64,000 nt of DNA from Metabacillus indicus LMG 22858 (GCF_000708755.2 NZ_JGVU02000002.1:558001-622000), one strand, 5' to 3'; positions 51,848 through 61,597 are shown, counted from the stretch's first letter. A program made the numbers and translations. The notes: generated by a model from the sequence alone, not told the origin.

Positions 51848-54061
51848 TCAAAGCGGCAATTGGGCCAGTATTTGCCTGACTGTTTTCTCAGATTGAAGTC
51901 TTGCAGCTACATATGGCGGCTTTATGCGGCCTGCCCCTTCAAAAGGCTGTCCAATCCACATAACCGTGTCATCGATGGCTATGAACGGAAACGGGAGGTC
52001 TTCCTGAACCCATTCCCCTTTTATCGGCTGTTTTACAGAAGAAATAAATGTGACAGCTGCATCGGTCTTGTTCAGCTGATCTGCCCAGTCTTCGTTTAAC
52101 CTTACTGATTCAGGAAGGCAAAGGACAATTTTTCTCCGGGCATTCTTAATGTCCTCAAAAACAGGCTCAAGCTTCAGAGCGTGCACCCATCTGAGCATGG
52201 GGTGCTGGTTTTTAATCCATGTCCCGATTTGCTGATGGGCAACAGTCTGCCCCTCTCTTATTTGATGATCCAAAAGCTGCCTGATTGCTTTTCCTGTGTA
52301 AACTTTCTCGCGAATGAATTGGGCATCACATACATGAATAAACTTACCTCTTGTCCTTGTAATGGCAACGTTTATCAGTCTCGAGCTGTCTTTGCCTGTC
52401 AGCAGCATGCCGGCTTTCTTTTCAGGAAAGCTGTCGACACTGTCAAAAATCATCACATCCCGCTCGCTCCCCTGAAATTTATGAACGGTAGCGGCCAAAA
52501 TATCCGCATGCTGCGCCTCGGCCTTATAAAGATCATCAAGAAGCAGCTGCATCAAGTGGGTCTGGGCTCTGTAAGGAGCTGCGTAACCGATCGATTTTGC
52601 TCCCGAGAGGACGGCTTCATGAATGCTTTGAAAAGAAAGCAAAAGGTGCCATAGGTTAAATTTTGAGTGAGATGTCCGTTCTTTTAAACAATATTGCCCT
52701 GTGAAGCTGGCATCAAGAAGGATTGATGCTCTTCCCGGGAACGGAGCAAGTTCTGAAAGACTGCTCCGCCTGTTTAGTACTTCTGAGTGGTCTCCTACTT
52801 TATTCTGATAGATATACCGGTTTGTAAACGAGGATATTTCCGGATGCATCCTTCTCTGTTCGTTCAAGAGGAGCATATGGGGATGAAGGCCTCCGCTTAT
52901 GTCTGAAACACCGGATCTTACAAAGATATCTTCCTTTAGCCATTTTTCAGTCAGTTCGTGACGCGATGAAGCGATTGGCGGAAGCTGTTTAAAGTCTCCG
53001 CACAGAATTATCCTTTTTCCAAGCGACGCAGCAAATGCTGCCTGCGGAACATAGGCCATACTCGCTTCATCCACAAATACTGCATCATAGTCGGCTTCAT
53101 AAATGGCAGGATCACTTGCTGCTTTGGCAAACGTGGTTCCGATAATATTGGCTTCTTTCGCAAACTCGGTTTCCTGTCTGCGGATCTTCTCAAGCACTCG
53201 GCTGATTTTTGTTTCCAGATCAAGAAGCGCATTTGAATCTCTTTTACTGAAAGAATGGGACAAATCCGTTTTTAAAAGCTTCCTTTCGCTGAGAAGATTC
53301 TGTCTTTCTGCCGCAATGGCCGGAGATTGTTCTGCAAGCAGGTCACTCACTGTAAGAGGGACTTTAAATGAATAGCCGCTTCCGGAACCGTAGCGGACAA
53401 TTTCACCCGTCTTAAATTTTTCCCGTTTCAGCACGAATTGGGCAAGCTCATTCATCAGAACATCAACTGCATTATTGCTGTGGGACAAGATCAGTACTCG
53501 TTTGCCTTTAAAATAGAGATTCGCCGCGGTTCTTGCAAGCGTATAGGTTTTCCCTGTTCCTGGAGGCCCCCACACAAACGTGATGGGGTTGCAGATCGCT
53601 CTTTGCAGCAGCTCATGAACAGCATTTTTAGCTTTTTCAGGATGTTTTGCAGGCATAGAAGGGTCCATAAGCTTTTTTATTCTAGCGCGCTTTTGTTTGC
53701 TTTTTTTCATTTCGTCAACTCTTGCTGCGAGTTCTTCAAGCAGCTCCCATGGATCGTGAAAGAGAAAAGCTTCCGGAATCAGGTCGCCAAATGTCCGTTC
53801 AAATGAAAGAATGATGCTTGTTCCTTCAGAAGACAGTACGCGGCCATTATGTTTCAAGCCGTCCCATTCAAGTTTTACCGACGAACCGACGGGAGCATTG
53901 ATTTTCCCTGTGGCTTCAAAATAATAAGTAAAAGCATCTCCGGAAGAAAGCAGATGCCCGTTTATGACCCTGTATTTTGTACTGCCGTATTTTTTCAGGT
54001 AGCTGATTTCAATCCCGATGGCCTGAAGCCATTCTTTTATGTACTGTTTTGTTGTCATCAT
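51848..54061 (-). CDS. SF1B DNA/RNA helicase, Upf1/AAA_12 type
   Basis: 737 residues. Walker A is FVWGPPGTGKTYTLARTAAN, motif II is VFVDEASMAYVPQAAFAASL, followed by ILCGDFKQLPPIASS, HPHMLLLNEQRRMHPEISSF and INVAITRTRGKFIHVCDAQF. Residues 1-110 are an OB-like accessory region. A PLD-like C-terminal domain may fill the last 130 residues (RKIVLCLPESV). It unwinds nucleic acid with ATP. Start at 54061 has GGAG ten bases upstream. Confidence 0.85.
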   Translation of the reverse strand: MMTTKQYIKEWLQAIGIEISYLKKYGSTKYRVINGHLLSSGDAFTYYFEATGKINAPVGSSVKLEWDGLKHNGRVLSSEGTSIILSFERTFGDLIPEAFLFHDPWELLEELAARVDEMKKSKQKRARIKKLMDPSMPAKHPEKAKNAVHELLQRAICNPITFVWGPPGTGKTYTLARTAANLYFKGKRVLILSHSNNAVDVLMNELAQFVLKREKFKTGEIVRYGSGSGYSFKVPLTVSDLLAEQSPAIAAERQNLLSERKLLKTDLSHSFSKRDSNALLDLETKISRVLEKIRRQETEFAKEANIIGTTFAKAASDPAIYEADYDAVFVDEASMAYVPQAAFAASLGKRIILCGDFKQLPPIASSRHELTEKWLKEDIFVRSGVSDISGGLHPHMLLLNEQRRMHPEISSFTNRYIYQNKVGDHSEVLNRRSSLSELAPFPGRASILLDASFTGQYCLKERTSHSKFNLWHLLLSFQSIHEAVLSGAKSIGYAAPYRAQTHLMQLLLDDLYKAEAQHADILAATVHKFQGSERDVMIFDSVDSFPEKKAGMLLTGKDSSRLINVAITRTRGKFIHVCDAQFIREKVYTGKAIRQLLDHQIREGQTVAHQQIGTWIKNQHPMLRWVHALKLEPVFEDIKNARRKIVLCLPESVRLNEDWADQLNKTDAAVTFISSVKQPIKGEWVQEDLPFPFIAIDDTVMWIGQPFEGAGRIKPPYVAARLQSEKTVRQILAQLPL

Positions 54062-54229
54062 GTTTGTTTCTCTCCGTTCATGCAAAGAAGCAGGACTCTA
54101 TTTTGAGCCTGCCTGTGTGAACCATTAACTATACATGATTTTTCATTCTTCGTCATGGTGAGGGTCGTATTTCCAGAAATTCATCAGGAAGATGCATGGT
54201 GTTTTTGAAAGATGCCAGGCGCACAGTGA

Positions 54230-54259
54230 AAAGCACTGCCCGTAACTGTGCAGTGCTTT
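54230..54259 (-). terminator. terminator of the aspartokinase gene
   Basis: On the minus strand AAAGCACTGC-acagttacgg-GCAGTGCTTT with a TTTTC end. Perfect 10-bp stem, just past the stop codon. Confidence 0.82.
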
Positions 54260-54264
54260 CTTTG

Positions 54265-55626
54265 CTAAGCTAAAACCCTTGCAAAAAATTCTTCATACAG
54301 AGCCTGAACAGCCCTTTTTTCCTGAGTTTCTTTTACGCCAAACATCATGCTGACTTCAGACGAACCCTGATTGATCATTTCGATATTAACGCCCGCATCA
54401 GCAAGCGCCTTTGAAGCTCGTGCCGCAGTGCCGATATTGTGGCGCATACCTTCCCCTACCATCATAATCAGGGACAGATTGTGTTCAACCTTCACTTCAT
54501 CCGGCAGCAGATCTGCCTCAATACGTGCAATAATTTGTTTTTCAGTATACGGAGTCATTTGCTTTTGCCTCAGGATAATACTTAAATCATCAATGCCGGA
54601 CGGACTGTGTTCATAGGTAAGGCCAAAGTCTTCCAGGATTGAGAGCAGTTTTCGGCCAAAACCGATTTCCTTGTTCATTAAATACTTGTTCACATAAATA
54701 CTGCAAAAATCATCATCGCTTGCTATGCCGATGACCGGCCCGTTCGTGTTTTTGCGCTCATTTACGATGCGCGTGCCGGGAGCAGCTGGATTGTTTGTAT
54801 TTTTAATTTGAACCGGAATGCCGGCTTCAAAGGCTGGAATTAATGCTTCGTCATGAAACACGGAAAATCCCGCATAGGACAGTTCACGCATCTCCCTGTA
54901 TGTCAGCTCGCGGATCTCCTTTGGGTTAGGAACGGTATTTGGGTTAACAGAGTAAACCGCATCTACATCTGTGAAATTTTCATACAAGGCTGCTCCGGTC
55001 CCATTTGCGAGGATAGAACCTGTTATATCCGACCCGCTGCGGGAAAAAGTTACAACTTCGCCTGCCTCGTTGTAGCCGAAAAATCCCGGGAAAATAAGAA
55101 TGCCGGGCCATTCAGAAAGCGACCTGAGATTTGTGTACGCCTCTTTTAAAACAAGAGCAGTTCCATTAGTTTCTTCGACAAGAAGACCCGCAGCTTTTGG
55201 ATCTACATATGCTGCCTGCACTCCCCTGCTCTGAAAATAAGCAGCAATCAGCCTGGCGTTGCAGTCTTCTCCGCTTGCTTTGATGGCATCTATGTATCTT
55301 GCTTCATTTGAGCTGTCCTTGTGAAGAAGCTGCAGCAGATGATCTTTGATGCTGGAAACGATTTCACTAGGGAGTCTCAGTTCTTCTGCAATCTGAGCAT
55401 ATCTTAGGACAACGGCTGCCAGAATTTCTGCTGTTTCAAGTCCCTTCAACTGTCTGTCTCCAAGCTCAATCAATAGATCCGTTACTTTGCGGTCATCTGC
55501 AAAACGTTTTCCCGGAGCAGATACAACAACAATTTTTCTGTCTGCATCTGACACCACAATGTCAAAAACCTTTTTCACCTGCTCGCCTGTTGCAAGCGAG
55601 CTGCCTCCAAACTTCACTACTTTCAC
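54265..55626 (-). CDS. aspartate kinase (class III, YclM-like)
   Basis: 453 residues. The kinase signature is MKVVKFGGSSLATGEQVKKV, followed by ILIFPGFFGYNEAGEVVTFS, RSGSDITGSILANGTGAALY. Two ACT domains fill the last 150 residues (SIYVNKYLMNKEIGFGRKLL; LIMMVGEGMRHNIGTAARAS), where lysine or threonine may bind. It phosphorylates aspartate, the first step to Lys, Met and Thr. I see no lysine riboswitch in the 212 bases between it and the divergent MFS gene. Confidence 0.91.
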   Translation of the reverse strand: MKVVKFGGSSLATGEQVKKVFDIVVSDADRKIVVVSAPGKRFADDRKVTDLLIELGDRQLKGLETAEILAAVVLRYAQIAEELRLPSEIVSSIKDHLLQLLHKDSSNEARYIDAIKASGEDCNARLIAAYFQSRGVQAAYVDPKAAGLLVEETNGTALVLKEAYTNLRSLSEWPGILIFPGFFGYNEAGEVVTFSRSGSDITGSILANGTGAALYENFTDVDAVYSVNPNTVPNPKEIRELTYREMRELSYAGFSVFHDEALIPAFEAGIPVQIKNTNNPAAPGTRIVNERKNTNGPVIGIASDDDFCSIYVNKYLMNKEIGFGRKLLSILEDFGLTYEHSPSGIDDLSIILRQKQMTPYTEKQIIARIEADLLPDEVKVEHNLSLIMMVGEGMRHNIGTAARASKALADAGVNIEMINQGSSEVSMMFGVKETQEKRAVQALYEEFFARVLA

Positions 55627-55838
55627 GCGAACATCCCCTATAGTTTTATAGTTCAGCTGTGCTGATCATTCTTAAATAGAATCCATAACTGCCTGAATTT
55701 TAAATCTATTTTACTCCTTTTAAGCGAACAATCAAGGATTTCTTTTGATTCTTTTAAATTTTTTGATTTCAAGTGCCGTATGATATGGTAAAATACATTT
55801 CGTCTATCGAAATATCACACAAAGAAGGGACTTGTCAC

Positions 55839-57065
55839 ATGCAAAGCGCTGCAGCTGTAAATAAACACGTACCTAAACCTTCAACGACTGTCTACAACAT
55901 TTTATTCATCATCGGCTTATGTCATTTGCTGAATGACGCCATTCAGTCTGTTATTCCCGCCATGTTCCCGGTGCTTGAAAAATCAATGGGCCTCACCTTT
56001 ACCCAGCTTGGCCTGATTGCGTTCACCCTGAACATGGTTTCTTCTGTTCTGCAGCCTGTCGTCGGCTGGTATACAGATAAAAAGCCGATGCCTTATGCCC
56101 TGCCGGCAGGATTAACATGCAGTTTGCTCGGAATTCTGGGCCTTGCATTTGCTCCTTCTTTTCCGCTTATTCTGCTCAGCGTTTTCTTTATTGGACTCGG
56201 TTCTGCTGTCTTCCATCCTGAAGGCTCGAGAGTTGCTTATTTAGCAGCAGGAGAGCGCAGAGGTCTTGCCCAGTCGATTTATCAGGTTGGAGGCAACACA
56301 GGCTCTTCTGCTGCACCGCTTATTACCGCTTTGATTCTGGTTCCCTTAGGCCAGTTTGGGGCCATCTGGTTTACCATTGCTGCTGCTCTTGCCGTCTTGT
56401 TTCTTCTTTATATTGCACGCTGGTATTCAGCAAAGCTTGCCTTCATTCGAAAAACTGATAAGAAAAAAGGAATGGCGAAAAACAATGGCCGCCTGTCAAA
56501 GGGCGTCCTCTCGGCTCTGGCCGTTATCGTTTTCCTTGTTTTTGCAAGATCCTGGTATGGAAGTGCCCTATCAAACTTCTATACGTTCTATGCTATTGAA
56601 AAATACCATCTTAGTATTGCAGAATCACAGGTTTATATTTTTGTTTTTCTTGTGATGGGAGCACTTGGAACATTTGCAGGGGGACCTCTCGCTGACAGGT
56701 TCGGCAAACGGAACATTATCCTTTGCTCACTGATCGCCTCTGCTCCGTTTGCTTTGCTGCTGCCATTTGCTGGACCAAAAACAGCCTATGTGCTCATTGC
56801 GCTTGTCGGGTTTATACTCAGCTCTAGTTTTTCAGTTACGGTTGTTTATGCCCAGGAGCTTGTGCCCGGCAAGATCGGTACGATGTCAGGGCTGACTGTA
56901 GGTCTAGCCTTTGGAATGGGTGCCATTGGGTCAGTGGCTTTAGGCTCATTAATCGATGCCATTTCGTTAGCCGCTGTCATGACAGGCACCGCAGCCCTGC
57001 CTCTTTTGGGGATTCTCGCTTTCCTTCTTCCAAAGGATCAGACTCTTCTTGATTGGCAGCAATAA
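55839..57065 (+). CDS. MFS transporter, fosmidomycin-resistance (Fsr) type
   Basis: 408 residues with 12 membrane segments. CHLLNDAIQSVIPAMFPVLE, GLTFTQLGLIAFTLNMVSSV, GSAVFHPEGSRVAYLAAGER and AGGPLADRFGKRNIILCSLI are typical of the Fsr group of proton-driven exporters. The ATG at 55839 follows AGAAGGGA and fits the family start; an upstream in-frame ATG at 55773 would add 22 unlikely residues. Natural substrate unknown. Confidence 0.88.
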   Translation: MQSAAAVNKHVPKPSTTVYNILFIIGLCHLLNDAIQSVIPAMFPVLEKSMGLTFTQLGLIAFTLNMVSSVLQPVVGWYTDKKPMPYALPAGLTCSLLGILGLAFAPSFPLILLSVFFIGLGSAVFHPEGSRVAYLAAGERRGLAQSIYQVGGNTGSSAAPLITALILVPLGQFGAIWFTIAAALAVLFLLYIARWYSAKLAFIRKTDKKKGMAKNNGRLSKGVLSALAVIVFLVFARSWYGSALSNFYTFYAIEKYHLSIAESQVYIFVFLVMGALGTFAGGPLADRFGKRNIILCSLIASAPFALLLPFAGPKTAYVLIALVGFILSSSFSVTVVYAQELVPGKIGTMSGLTVGLAFGMGAIGSVALGSLIDAISLAAVMTGTAALPLLGILAFLLPKDQTLLDWQQ

Positions 57066-57072
57066 TCGACAG

Positions 57073-57101
57073 CCTTTGGCGTTTTCGCCGGAGGTTTTTT
57101 T
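57073..57101 (+). terminator. terminator of the MFS gene
   Basis: CCTTTGGCG-tttt-CGCCGGAGG with G-U pairs, followed by TTTTTTT. Confidence 0.85.
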
Positions 57102-57194
57102 CTTGTTTTTGTCGCATTATGAATGATTTAACAGATTTGTAATCTAAAAGGCCCCGATTTTATGATATAACTATAGACAGAAAGGGGTTGTTTT

Positions 57195-58448
57195 ATGAAA
57201 GTCTCGATGCGTATGATTGCCGCGCTTTCTGCAGGATTTGTCGCTTTATCATCCTATAGCCCTGCCTTTGCGCAAACAAGCGGGGATTCACTTAAACAGG
57301 CTGAAAAACAGCTGAATGACAACAGTGAAGCTCTTGACAGGAAAGAGAAACAAAAGCAAGCAGTACATACCGCTGTACAGAAAATGGAACACGAACTTGC
57401 AAATACGGAAGCTCTAATCAAAAAAAATGAGAACGATTACGCTTCCATCCAGAAAAAAATCCAGGAAACAAATGAATTAATTGAGGAAAAGAAAATAGAA
57501 ATTGTCGCACTTCAGGATAAAGTAATAAACCGCGAAGAAATTATGTACGCCAGGCTTACTGCTCTTCAGGAAAATGATCATGCCGATATCGTTATACATA
57601 CGCTTGTTAATGCCGAAAGTTTTTCAAACCTTTTCGAGCGCATCGGTGCTGTTGCAACACTATTAAATGCAGACAATGATATTCTTGAACAGCAGGAAGC
57701 CGACCTGAAGCAAATTGAGGAAGACAAAAAAGAGATCGACAAGCAGGAAGCCCTCCTGAAAGAACAGCAGTTGGCGCTATCATCAAGCGGCGCCAAGCTT
57801 GAGGAAGCTCTCCTTCAAAGACAGACGCAAATGGCTTCACTTAAAAGCGAATATGAAAAGGTCTCAGCCGAGGTAACCCTTGCTGAGAAAGAAAAAAGCG
57901 TCCTGCAGTCACAGGTGAAAGCGATTGAAACAAGCATTAAAAAAGAACAGGATGCAGCAAAAGCACGCGCAGCTAAAGCTCTTGCAGAACGGAAAAAAGA
58001 AGAGGCTGCACGGGCAGCTGAAGCAAGTGCGCGTGCGGAAGCCGAGAAAGCACGCAAAGCTGCACAGGCTGCTCCGGCAAAGAAGAAGCAGACCGCAGCA
58101 GTCCCGGCAGTGTCAAAGCCTGCTGAAAAACCTGTGCAGGAAAAGCCTGTTCAGGATGAAAGCAAGGTTTTCTATGTCACAGCTACTGCCTACAGTCATG
58201 AAGATACAGCAAGCGACTTCACGGCAATCGGCATTAACATTAAGGAAAATGCCAATATGAAGCTGATTGCAGTTGATCCGAAAATCATTCCGCTTGGCAG
58301 CAAAGTCTGGGTGGAAGGATACGGGGTTGCCATTGCAGGCGATACAGGCGGCGCCATCAAGAATCATAAAATTGACGTACTGATGCCTAACAGTGCTGAA
58401 GCGCGAAAATGGGGCCGGAAAACGGTAAAAATTGAAATCCTTGATTAA
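57195..58448 (+). CDS. secreted cell-wall protein: CwlO-like coiled coil plus 3D domain
   Basis: 417 residues. The signal peptide ends AFAQ (cleavage near residue 26). Residues 30-290 are a long coiled coil like the N-terminus of CwlO/FtsX-linked hydrolases (YARLTALQENDHADIVIHTL, VNAESFSNLFERIGAVATLL). An Ala/Lys/Pro-rich linker with KPVQEKPVQ repeats follows. The last 95 residues are a 3D domain: VTATAYSHEDTASDFTAIG, LIAVDPKIIPLGSKVWVEGY and GDTGGAIKNHKIDVLMP with its conserved Asp residues, as in YocH/MltA lytic enzymes. It probably cleaves or remodels peptidoglycan. Confidence 0.88.
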   Translation: MKVSMRMIAALSAGFVALSSYSPAFAQTSGDSLKQAEKQLNDNSEALDRKEKQKQAVHTAVQKMEHELANTEALIKKNENDYASIQKKIQETNELIEEKKIEIVALQDKVINREEIMYARLTALQENDHADIVIHTLVNAESFSNLFERIGAVATLLNADNDILEQQEADLKQIEEDKKEIDKQEALLKEQQLALSSSGAKLEEALLQRQTQMASLKSEYEKVSAEVTLAEKEKSVLQSQVKAIETSIKKEQDAAKARAAKALAERKKEEAARAAEASARAEAEKARKAAQAAPAKKKQTAAVPAVSKPAEKPVQEKPVQDESKVFYVTATAYSHEDTASDFTAIGINIKENANMKLIAVDPKIIPLGSKVWVEGYGVAIAGDTGGAIKNHKIDVLMPNSAEARKWGRKTVKIEILD

Positions 58449-58475
58449 AAAAGAGAACCCGCGGGTTCTCTTTTT
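58447..58475. terminator. bidirectional terminator between the 3D-domain gene and the TetR gene
   Basis: AAAGAGAACCC-gc-GGGTTCTCTTT followed by TT, with A-runs on the left. Confidence 0.88.
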
Positions 58476-58516
58476 ATTTGCTTCTTGTTCTATTGTAATA
58501 GCAATTAATTATTCTG

Positions 58517-59122
58517 CTAAATCTTTTCAGAGAAGACGGGCTTTATGAGAAGATCTTTAATATAATCAGCCATTTCTTCATTGCCAGTATGGGACTTGCT
58601 GTATAGCCTCCTCATTCTGAAGCCTGATGCCATAAGAACAAGAAATTCCGCTGTTTTTAATGCATCTACTTCGTCAGATATGACCCCGTTTTTCTGACCG
58701 GAAAGTATCCAGAACTTAGCGAATTCAACCATATAGTGATCAAAGTCCCTGAGTGCGTTTCTGGCTGTCTTATGATCATAGCGTCCGATAAAATAGACTA
58801 GGATCCTGTTAACAACACCCTCGGGATCGTTCATCGCAGCAAAGCTCATAGAAATTACCTCAGCAGGATCCTTCATTTCCTCTTTGCTTTTCCCCATCTT
58901 CTCAAAAAAAGCTTCATTGATTTCCTGAATTTTTTCATCTAGGACCATTGCAAGCAAGTCATCCTTGCTTTTTATATAGTGATAGATGGCACCTTTTGAT
59001 AATCCGGTTTTCTTCATAATCATTGCAAGCGTCGTTTTTGAACATCCTGCCTCATTTACGAGCTCTGCCGCGGCATGAAGCAGAGCTTTTTCAGAACGGA
59101 CTCTCCTTTCAAACTGCTTCAT
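58517..59122 (-). CDS. TetR-family transcriptional regulator
   Basis: 201 residues. The N-terminal helix-turn-helix is ALLHAAAELVNEAGCSKTTL, AMIMKKTGLSKGAIYHYIKS, KDDLLAMVLDE. The C-terminal ligand domain (GVVNRILVYFIGRYDHKTAR; FAKFWILSGQKNGVI) gives no effector clue. AAAGGAGGTG lies 7 bases before the ATG at 59122. It is divergent from the peroxiredoxin gene, with a palindrome in the shared region, so it likely controls itself and that gene. Confidence 0.88.
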   Translation of the reverse strand: MKQFERRVRSEKALLHAAAELVNEAGCSKTTLAMIMKKTGLSKGAIYHYIKSKDDLLAMVLDEKIQEINEAFFEKMGKSKEEMKDPAEVISMSFAAMNDPEGVVNRILVYFIGRYDHKTARNALRDFDHYMVEFAKFWILSGQKNGVISDEVDALKTAEFLVLMASGFRMRRLYSKSHTGNEEMADYIKDLLIKPVFSEKI

Positions 59123-59152
59123 TTCTCGACACCTCCTTTCTACATAATAAAA

Positions 59153-59169
59153 ACAGACCGTTGGTTTGT
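59153..59169. promoter_or_regulatory. palindrome between tetR-type gene and peroxiredoxin gene, likely TetR operator
   Basis: ACAGACCGTTGGTTTGT has symmetric arms ACA-ACC / GGT-TGT. It lies 30 bases before the TetR start. Partly similar to the palindrome at 49654-49671. Confidence 0.55.
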
Positions 59170-59286
59170 AAAGTGGTTTATTGTCAGTTTCTGAGTTATT
59201 TTGCCGAGATTGATTGAGCATATCCTTTTCCTTTTTGGACAAACATTCTTAAAATGAAGTGGACATTCTAAAAAGGAGATGAGCGT

Positions 59287-59937
59287 ATGACCGCACTGCT
59301 TGAACAAATCAAAGAGTACAAAGAACAGTTTAAGAAGAAAGCACCTGCCGAAAAACAGGAATTAATGAAAAGAGCAACAGAAGAGCTTCGAGCTTCAGGT
59401 ACTGCTCAAGGCTTGAAAGTGGGAGAAAAAGCGCCTGATTTTACCTTGCCTGATGCTACAGGGAAAAAAGTAACCTTATCAGAGGAACTTAAAAACGGAC
59501 CGGTTATCCTTACTTTTTACAGAGGCGGATGGTGCCCGTACTGCAATCTTGAACTGAAGGCATATCAAAGAGAGCTGGATGCGATTAATGAAGCCTCTGC
59601 AAACCTGATCGCGGTAAGCCCTGAAACACCGGATGCATCCCTGTCCACGAAAGAGAAAAACGAGCTGGACTTCCTTGTTTTAAGTGACGAAGGCGGGAAT
59701 GCAGGAAAAGCATACGACCTGGTGTTTGACATGCCTGATTATTTAATTGAAGTTTATAAGGACTCTGGCCTGGATGTTGCCGCTCATAATGGAAATGATG
59801 ATTGGCGGCTTCCTAAACCTGCAACCTTTGTCATCGGACAGGACGGAGTCATTCTATTTGCCGAAGTGGATTCTGATTACACAAAACGGACAGACCCGAA
59901 AAAGGTTATCTCCGTTGTGCAGAATTTAAATAAATAA
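59287..59937 (+). CDS. peroxiredoxin-like AhpC/TSA-family protein
   Basis: 216 residues. After a helical N-terminus of about 45 residues comes the thioredoxin fold VGEKAPDFTLPDATGKKVTL, LTFYRGGWCPYCNLELKAYQ with a C-P-Y-C motif, LIAVSPETPDASLSTKEKNE and LPKPATFVIGQDGVILFAEV. The WCPYC arrangement is that of the peroxiredoxin-like subgroup with a vicinal cysteine pair. It likely reduces peroxides or acts as a thiol oxidoreductase in the cytoplasm. Divergent from a TetR regulator. Confidence 0.87.
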   Translation: MTALLEQIKEYKEQFKKKAPAEKQELMKRATEELRASGTAQGLKVGEKAPDFTLPDATGKKVTLSEELKNGPVILTFYRGGWCPYCNLELKAYQRELDAINEASANLIAVSPETPDASLSTKEKNELDFLVLSDEGGNAGKAYDLVFDMPDYLIEVYKDSGLDVAAHNGNDDWRLPKPATFVIGQDGVILFAEVDSDYTKRTDPKKVISVVQNLNK

Positions 59938-59943
59938 ATAATG

Positions 59944-59972
59944 AAAAAGGGCAGAATTTTCTGCCCTTTTTT
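59944..59972 (+). terminator. terminator of the peroxiredoxin gene
   Basis: AAAGGGCAG-aatttt-CTGCCCTTT followed by TTT. Confidence 0.9.
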
Positions 59973-60039
59973 CGTCTCTTTTTCTTTACGTATAATTATT
60001 TTTATAAAGCAATAAAAATAGCAATTTTGCCGATTTTTT

Positions 60040-60069
60040 TTGACAATTCAATTTTAATAGTAGTATTAT
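60040..60069 (+). promoter_or_regulatory. promoter of the peptide transporter gene
   Basis: TTGACA (60040-60045), 18 bases, TATTAT (60064-60069). AAAAAGGAGG follows 12 bases before the ATG. Confidence 0.65.
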
Positions 60070-60100
60070 TATACATGGTAAAAAGGAGGCTTCTTGTAAC

Positions 60101-61594
60101 ATGTCATCACTTGACAAAGACAAAATTGTACAAAGTGTACCGCAAAAAGGTTTTTTCGGTCATCCTAAAGGATTATTCACCCTGTTCTTCACAGAATTCT
60201 GGGAGCGTTTTTCCTACTACGGGATGAGAGCAATTCTTCTGTATTATATGTACTACTCGATGAAAGACGGCGGACTGGGCCTTGATCAGCCGACTGCCCT
60301 TTCGATCATGTCCATTTATGGATCATTGGTTTATATGTCAGGAATCATCGGAGGATGGATTTCCGACCGATTGCTCGGCAATACGAGAACCGTTTTTTAC
60401 GGCGGCGTTCTCATTATGCTCGGCCATATTATTCTTGCGCTGCCAGGAAGCATTCCGGCATTTTTTGTTTCCATGTTCTTTATCGTAATCGGTACAGGTT
60501 TGCTTAAACCGAATATTTCGAATATTGTGGGTGATCTCTACAGCAAAGAAGATAACCGCCGTGATTCCGGTTTCAGTATTTTCTACATGGGGATCAACCT
60601 TGGCGGTCTGCTTGCACCGCTTATCGTTGGTACTCTCGGGCAGAAATACAATTTCCACCTAGGATTCGGAGTAGCAGCTGTAGGTATGTTCCTTGGACTT
60701 GTTGTGTTCATGCTCACTAAAAAGAAAAACCTTGGACTTGCTGGAACGAGCGTTCCAAATCCGCTTACTCCTGCTGAAAGAAAAAGTGTTTTCGGCAGAT
60801 TGGCGATTGGCCTTGCCGTCATTCTTGTTTTAGGTGCTGTATCCATTTCTACCGGATTCCTGACAATTGACCGCTTTACATTCATGATCAGTATTCTTGG
60901 TATTTTGATTCCAGCAGCATACTTTATCGTGATGTACCGCAGCCCGAAATCAACCGATGTTGAGCGTTCACGCCTGATCGCTTATATTCCGCTGTTTATC
61001 GCGGCCATGATGTTCTGGGCAATTCAGGAACAGGGTGCGACCATTCTTGGCGCTTATGCAGATAAACGCACACAGCTGACGTTCGGAAACTTTGAAATTC
61101 AGTCGTCATGGTTCCAGTCGCTGAATCCGCTGTTTGTTGTTCTTTTGGCTCCGCTTTTTGCGTGGCTTTGGATTAAGCTTGGAAACCGTCAGCCATCGAC
61201 ATCCAAAAAGTTTGCTTTTGGACTTTTCTTCGCCGGGTTATCATTCTTAGTCATGATTATTCCTGCATATACAAACGGCACAGATACTCTTGTTCATCCA
61301 ATGTGGCTTGTGCTCAGCTTCTTCCTTGTTGTTCTTGGAGAGCTTTGCCTGTCCCCTGTCGGATTATCGGCAACGACCAAGCTTGCTCCGGCTGCTTTCT
61401 CAGCCCAGACCATGAGTTTATGGTTCCTGACGAATGCATCGGCTCAGGCAATCAACGCACAAATCGTAAAGTATTACACACCTGAAACCGAAATTGCCTA
61501 CTTCGGAATTATCGGCGGACTCGCCATTCTTTTAGGGGCAATCATGATGATTCTTTCACCGAAGATTCAAGCGTACATGAAAGGTGTAAGATAA
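60101..61594 (+). CDS. dtpT: proton-dependent di/tripeptide transporter (POT family)
   Basis: 497 residues, 14 membrane segments. The POT motif E-x-x-E-R-F-x-Y-Y-G is present as FTEFWERFSYYGMRAILLYY. The second motif is RRDSGFSIFYMGINLGGLLA. FWAIQEQGATILGAYADKRT is also conserved. It imports di- and tripeptides with protons; DtpT is the common name in Gram-positives. Ends in a bidirectional terminator. Confidence 0.91.
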   Translation: MSSLDKDKIVQSVPQKGFFGHPKGLFTLFFTEFWERFSYYGMRAILLYYMYYSMKDGGLGLDQPTALSIMSIYGSLVYMSGIIGGWISDRLLGNTRTVFYGGVLIMLGHIILALPGSIPAFFVSMFFIVIGTGLLKPNISNIVGDLYSKEDNRRDSGFSIFYMGINLGGLLAPLIVGTLGQKYNFHLGFGVAAVGMFLGLVVFMLTKKKNLGLAGTSVPNPLTPAERKSVFGRLAIGLAVILVLGAVSISTGFLTIDRFTFMISILGILIPAAYFIVMYRSPKSTDVERSRLIAYIPLFIAAMMFWAIQEQGATILGAYADKRTQLTFGNFEIQSSWFQSLNPLFVVLLAPLFAWLWIKLGNRQPSTSKKFAFGLFFAGLSFLVMIIPAYTNGTDTLVHPMWLVLSFFLVVLGELCLSPVGLSATTKLAPAAFSAQTMSLWFLTNASAQAINAQIVKYYTPETEIAYFGIIGGLAILLGAIMMILSPKIQAYMKGVR

Positions 61595-61597
61595 TAC

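Noticed and set aside
55627-55838. Lysine riboswitch before the aspartokinase gene
   Set aside because: The space is short for an L-box plus a divergent promoter, and I saw none of its conserved blocks.
5581-58000. Many isolated AAAGAAC heptamers inside coding genes as SinR sites
   Set aside because: The heptamer is expected often in A-rich DNA (for example near 6070, 10040, 57760). Only paired, palindromic or intergenic copies were kept.
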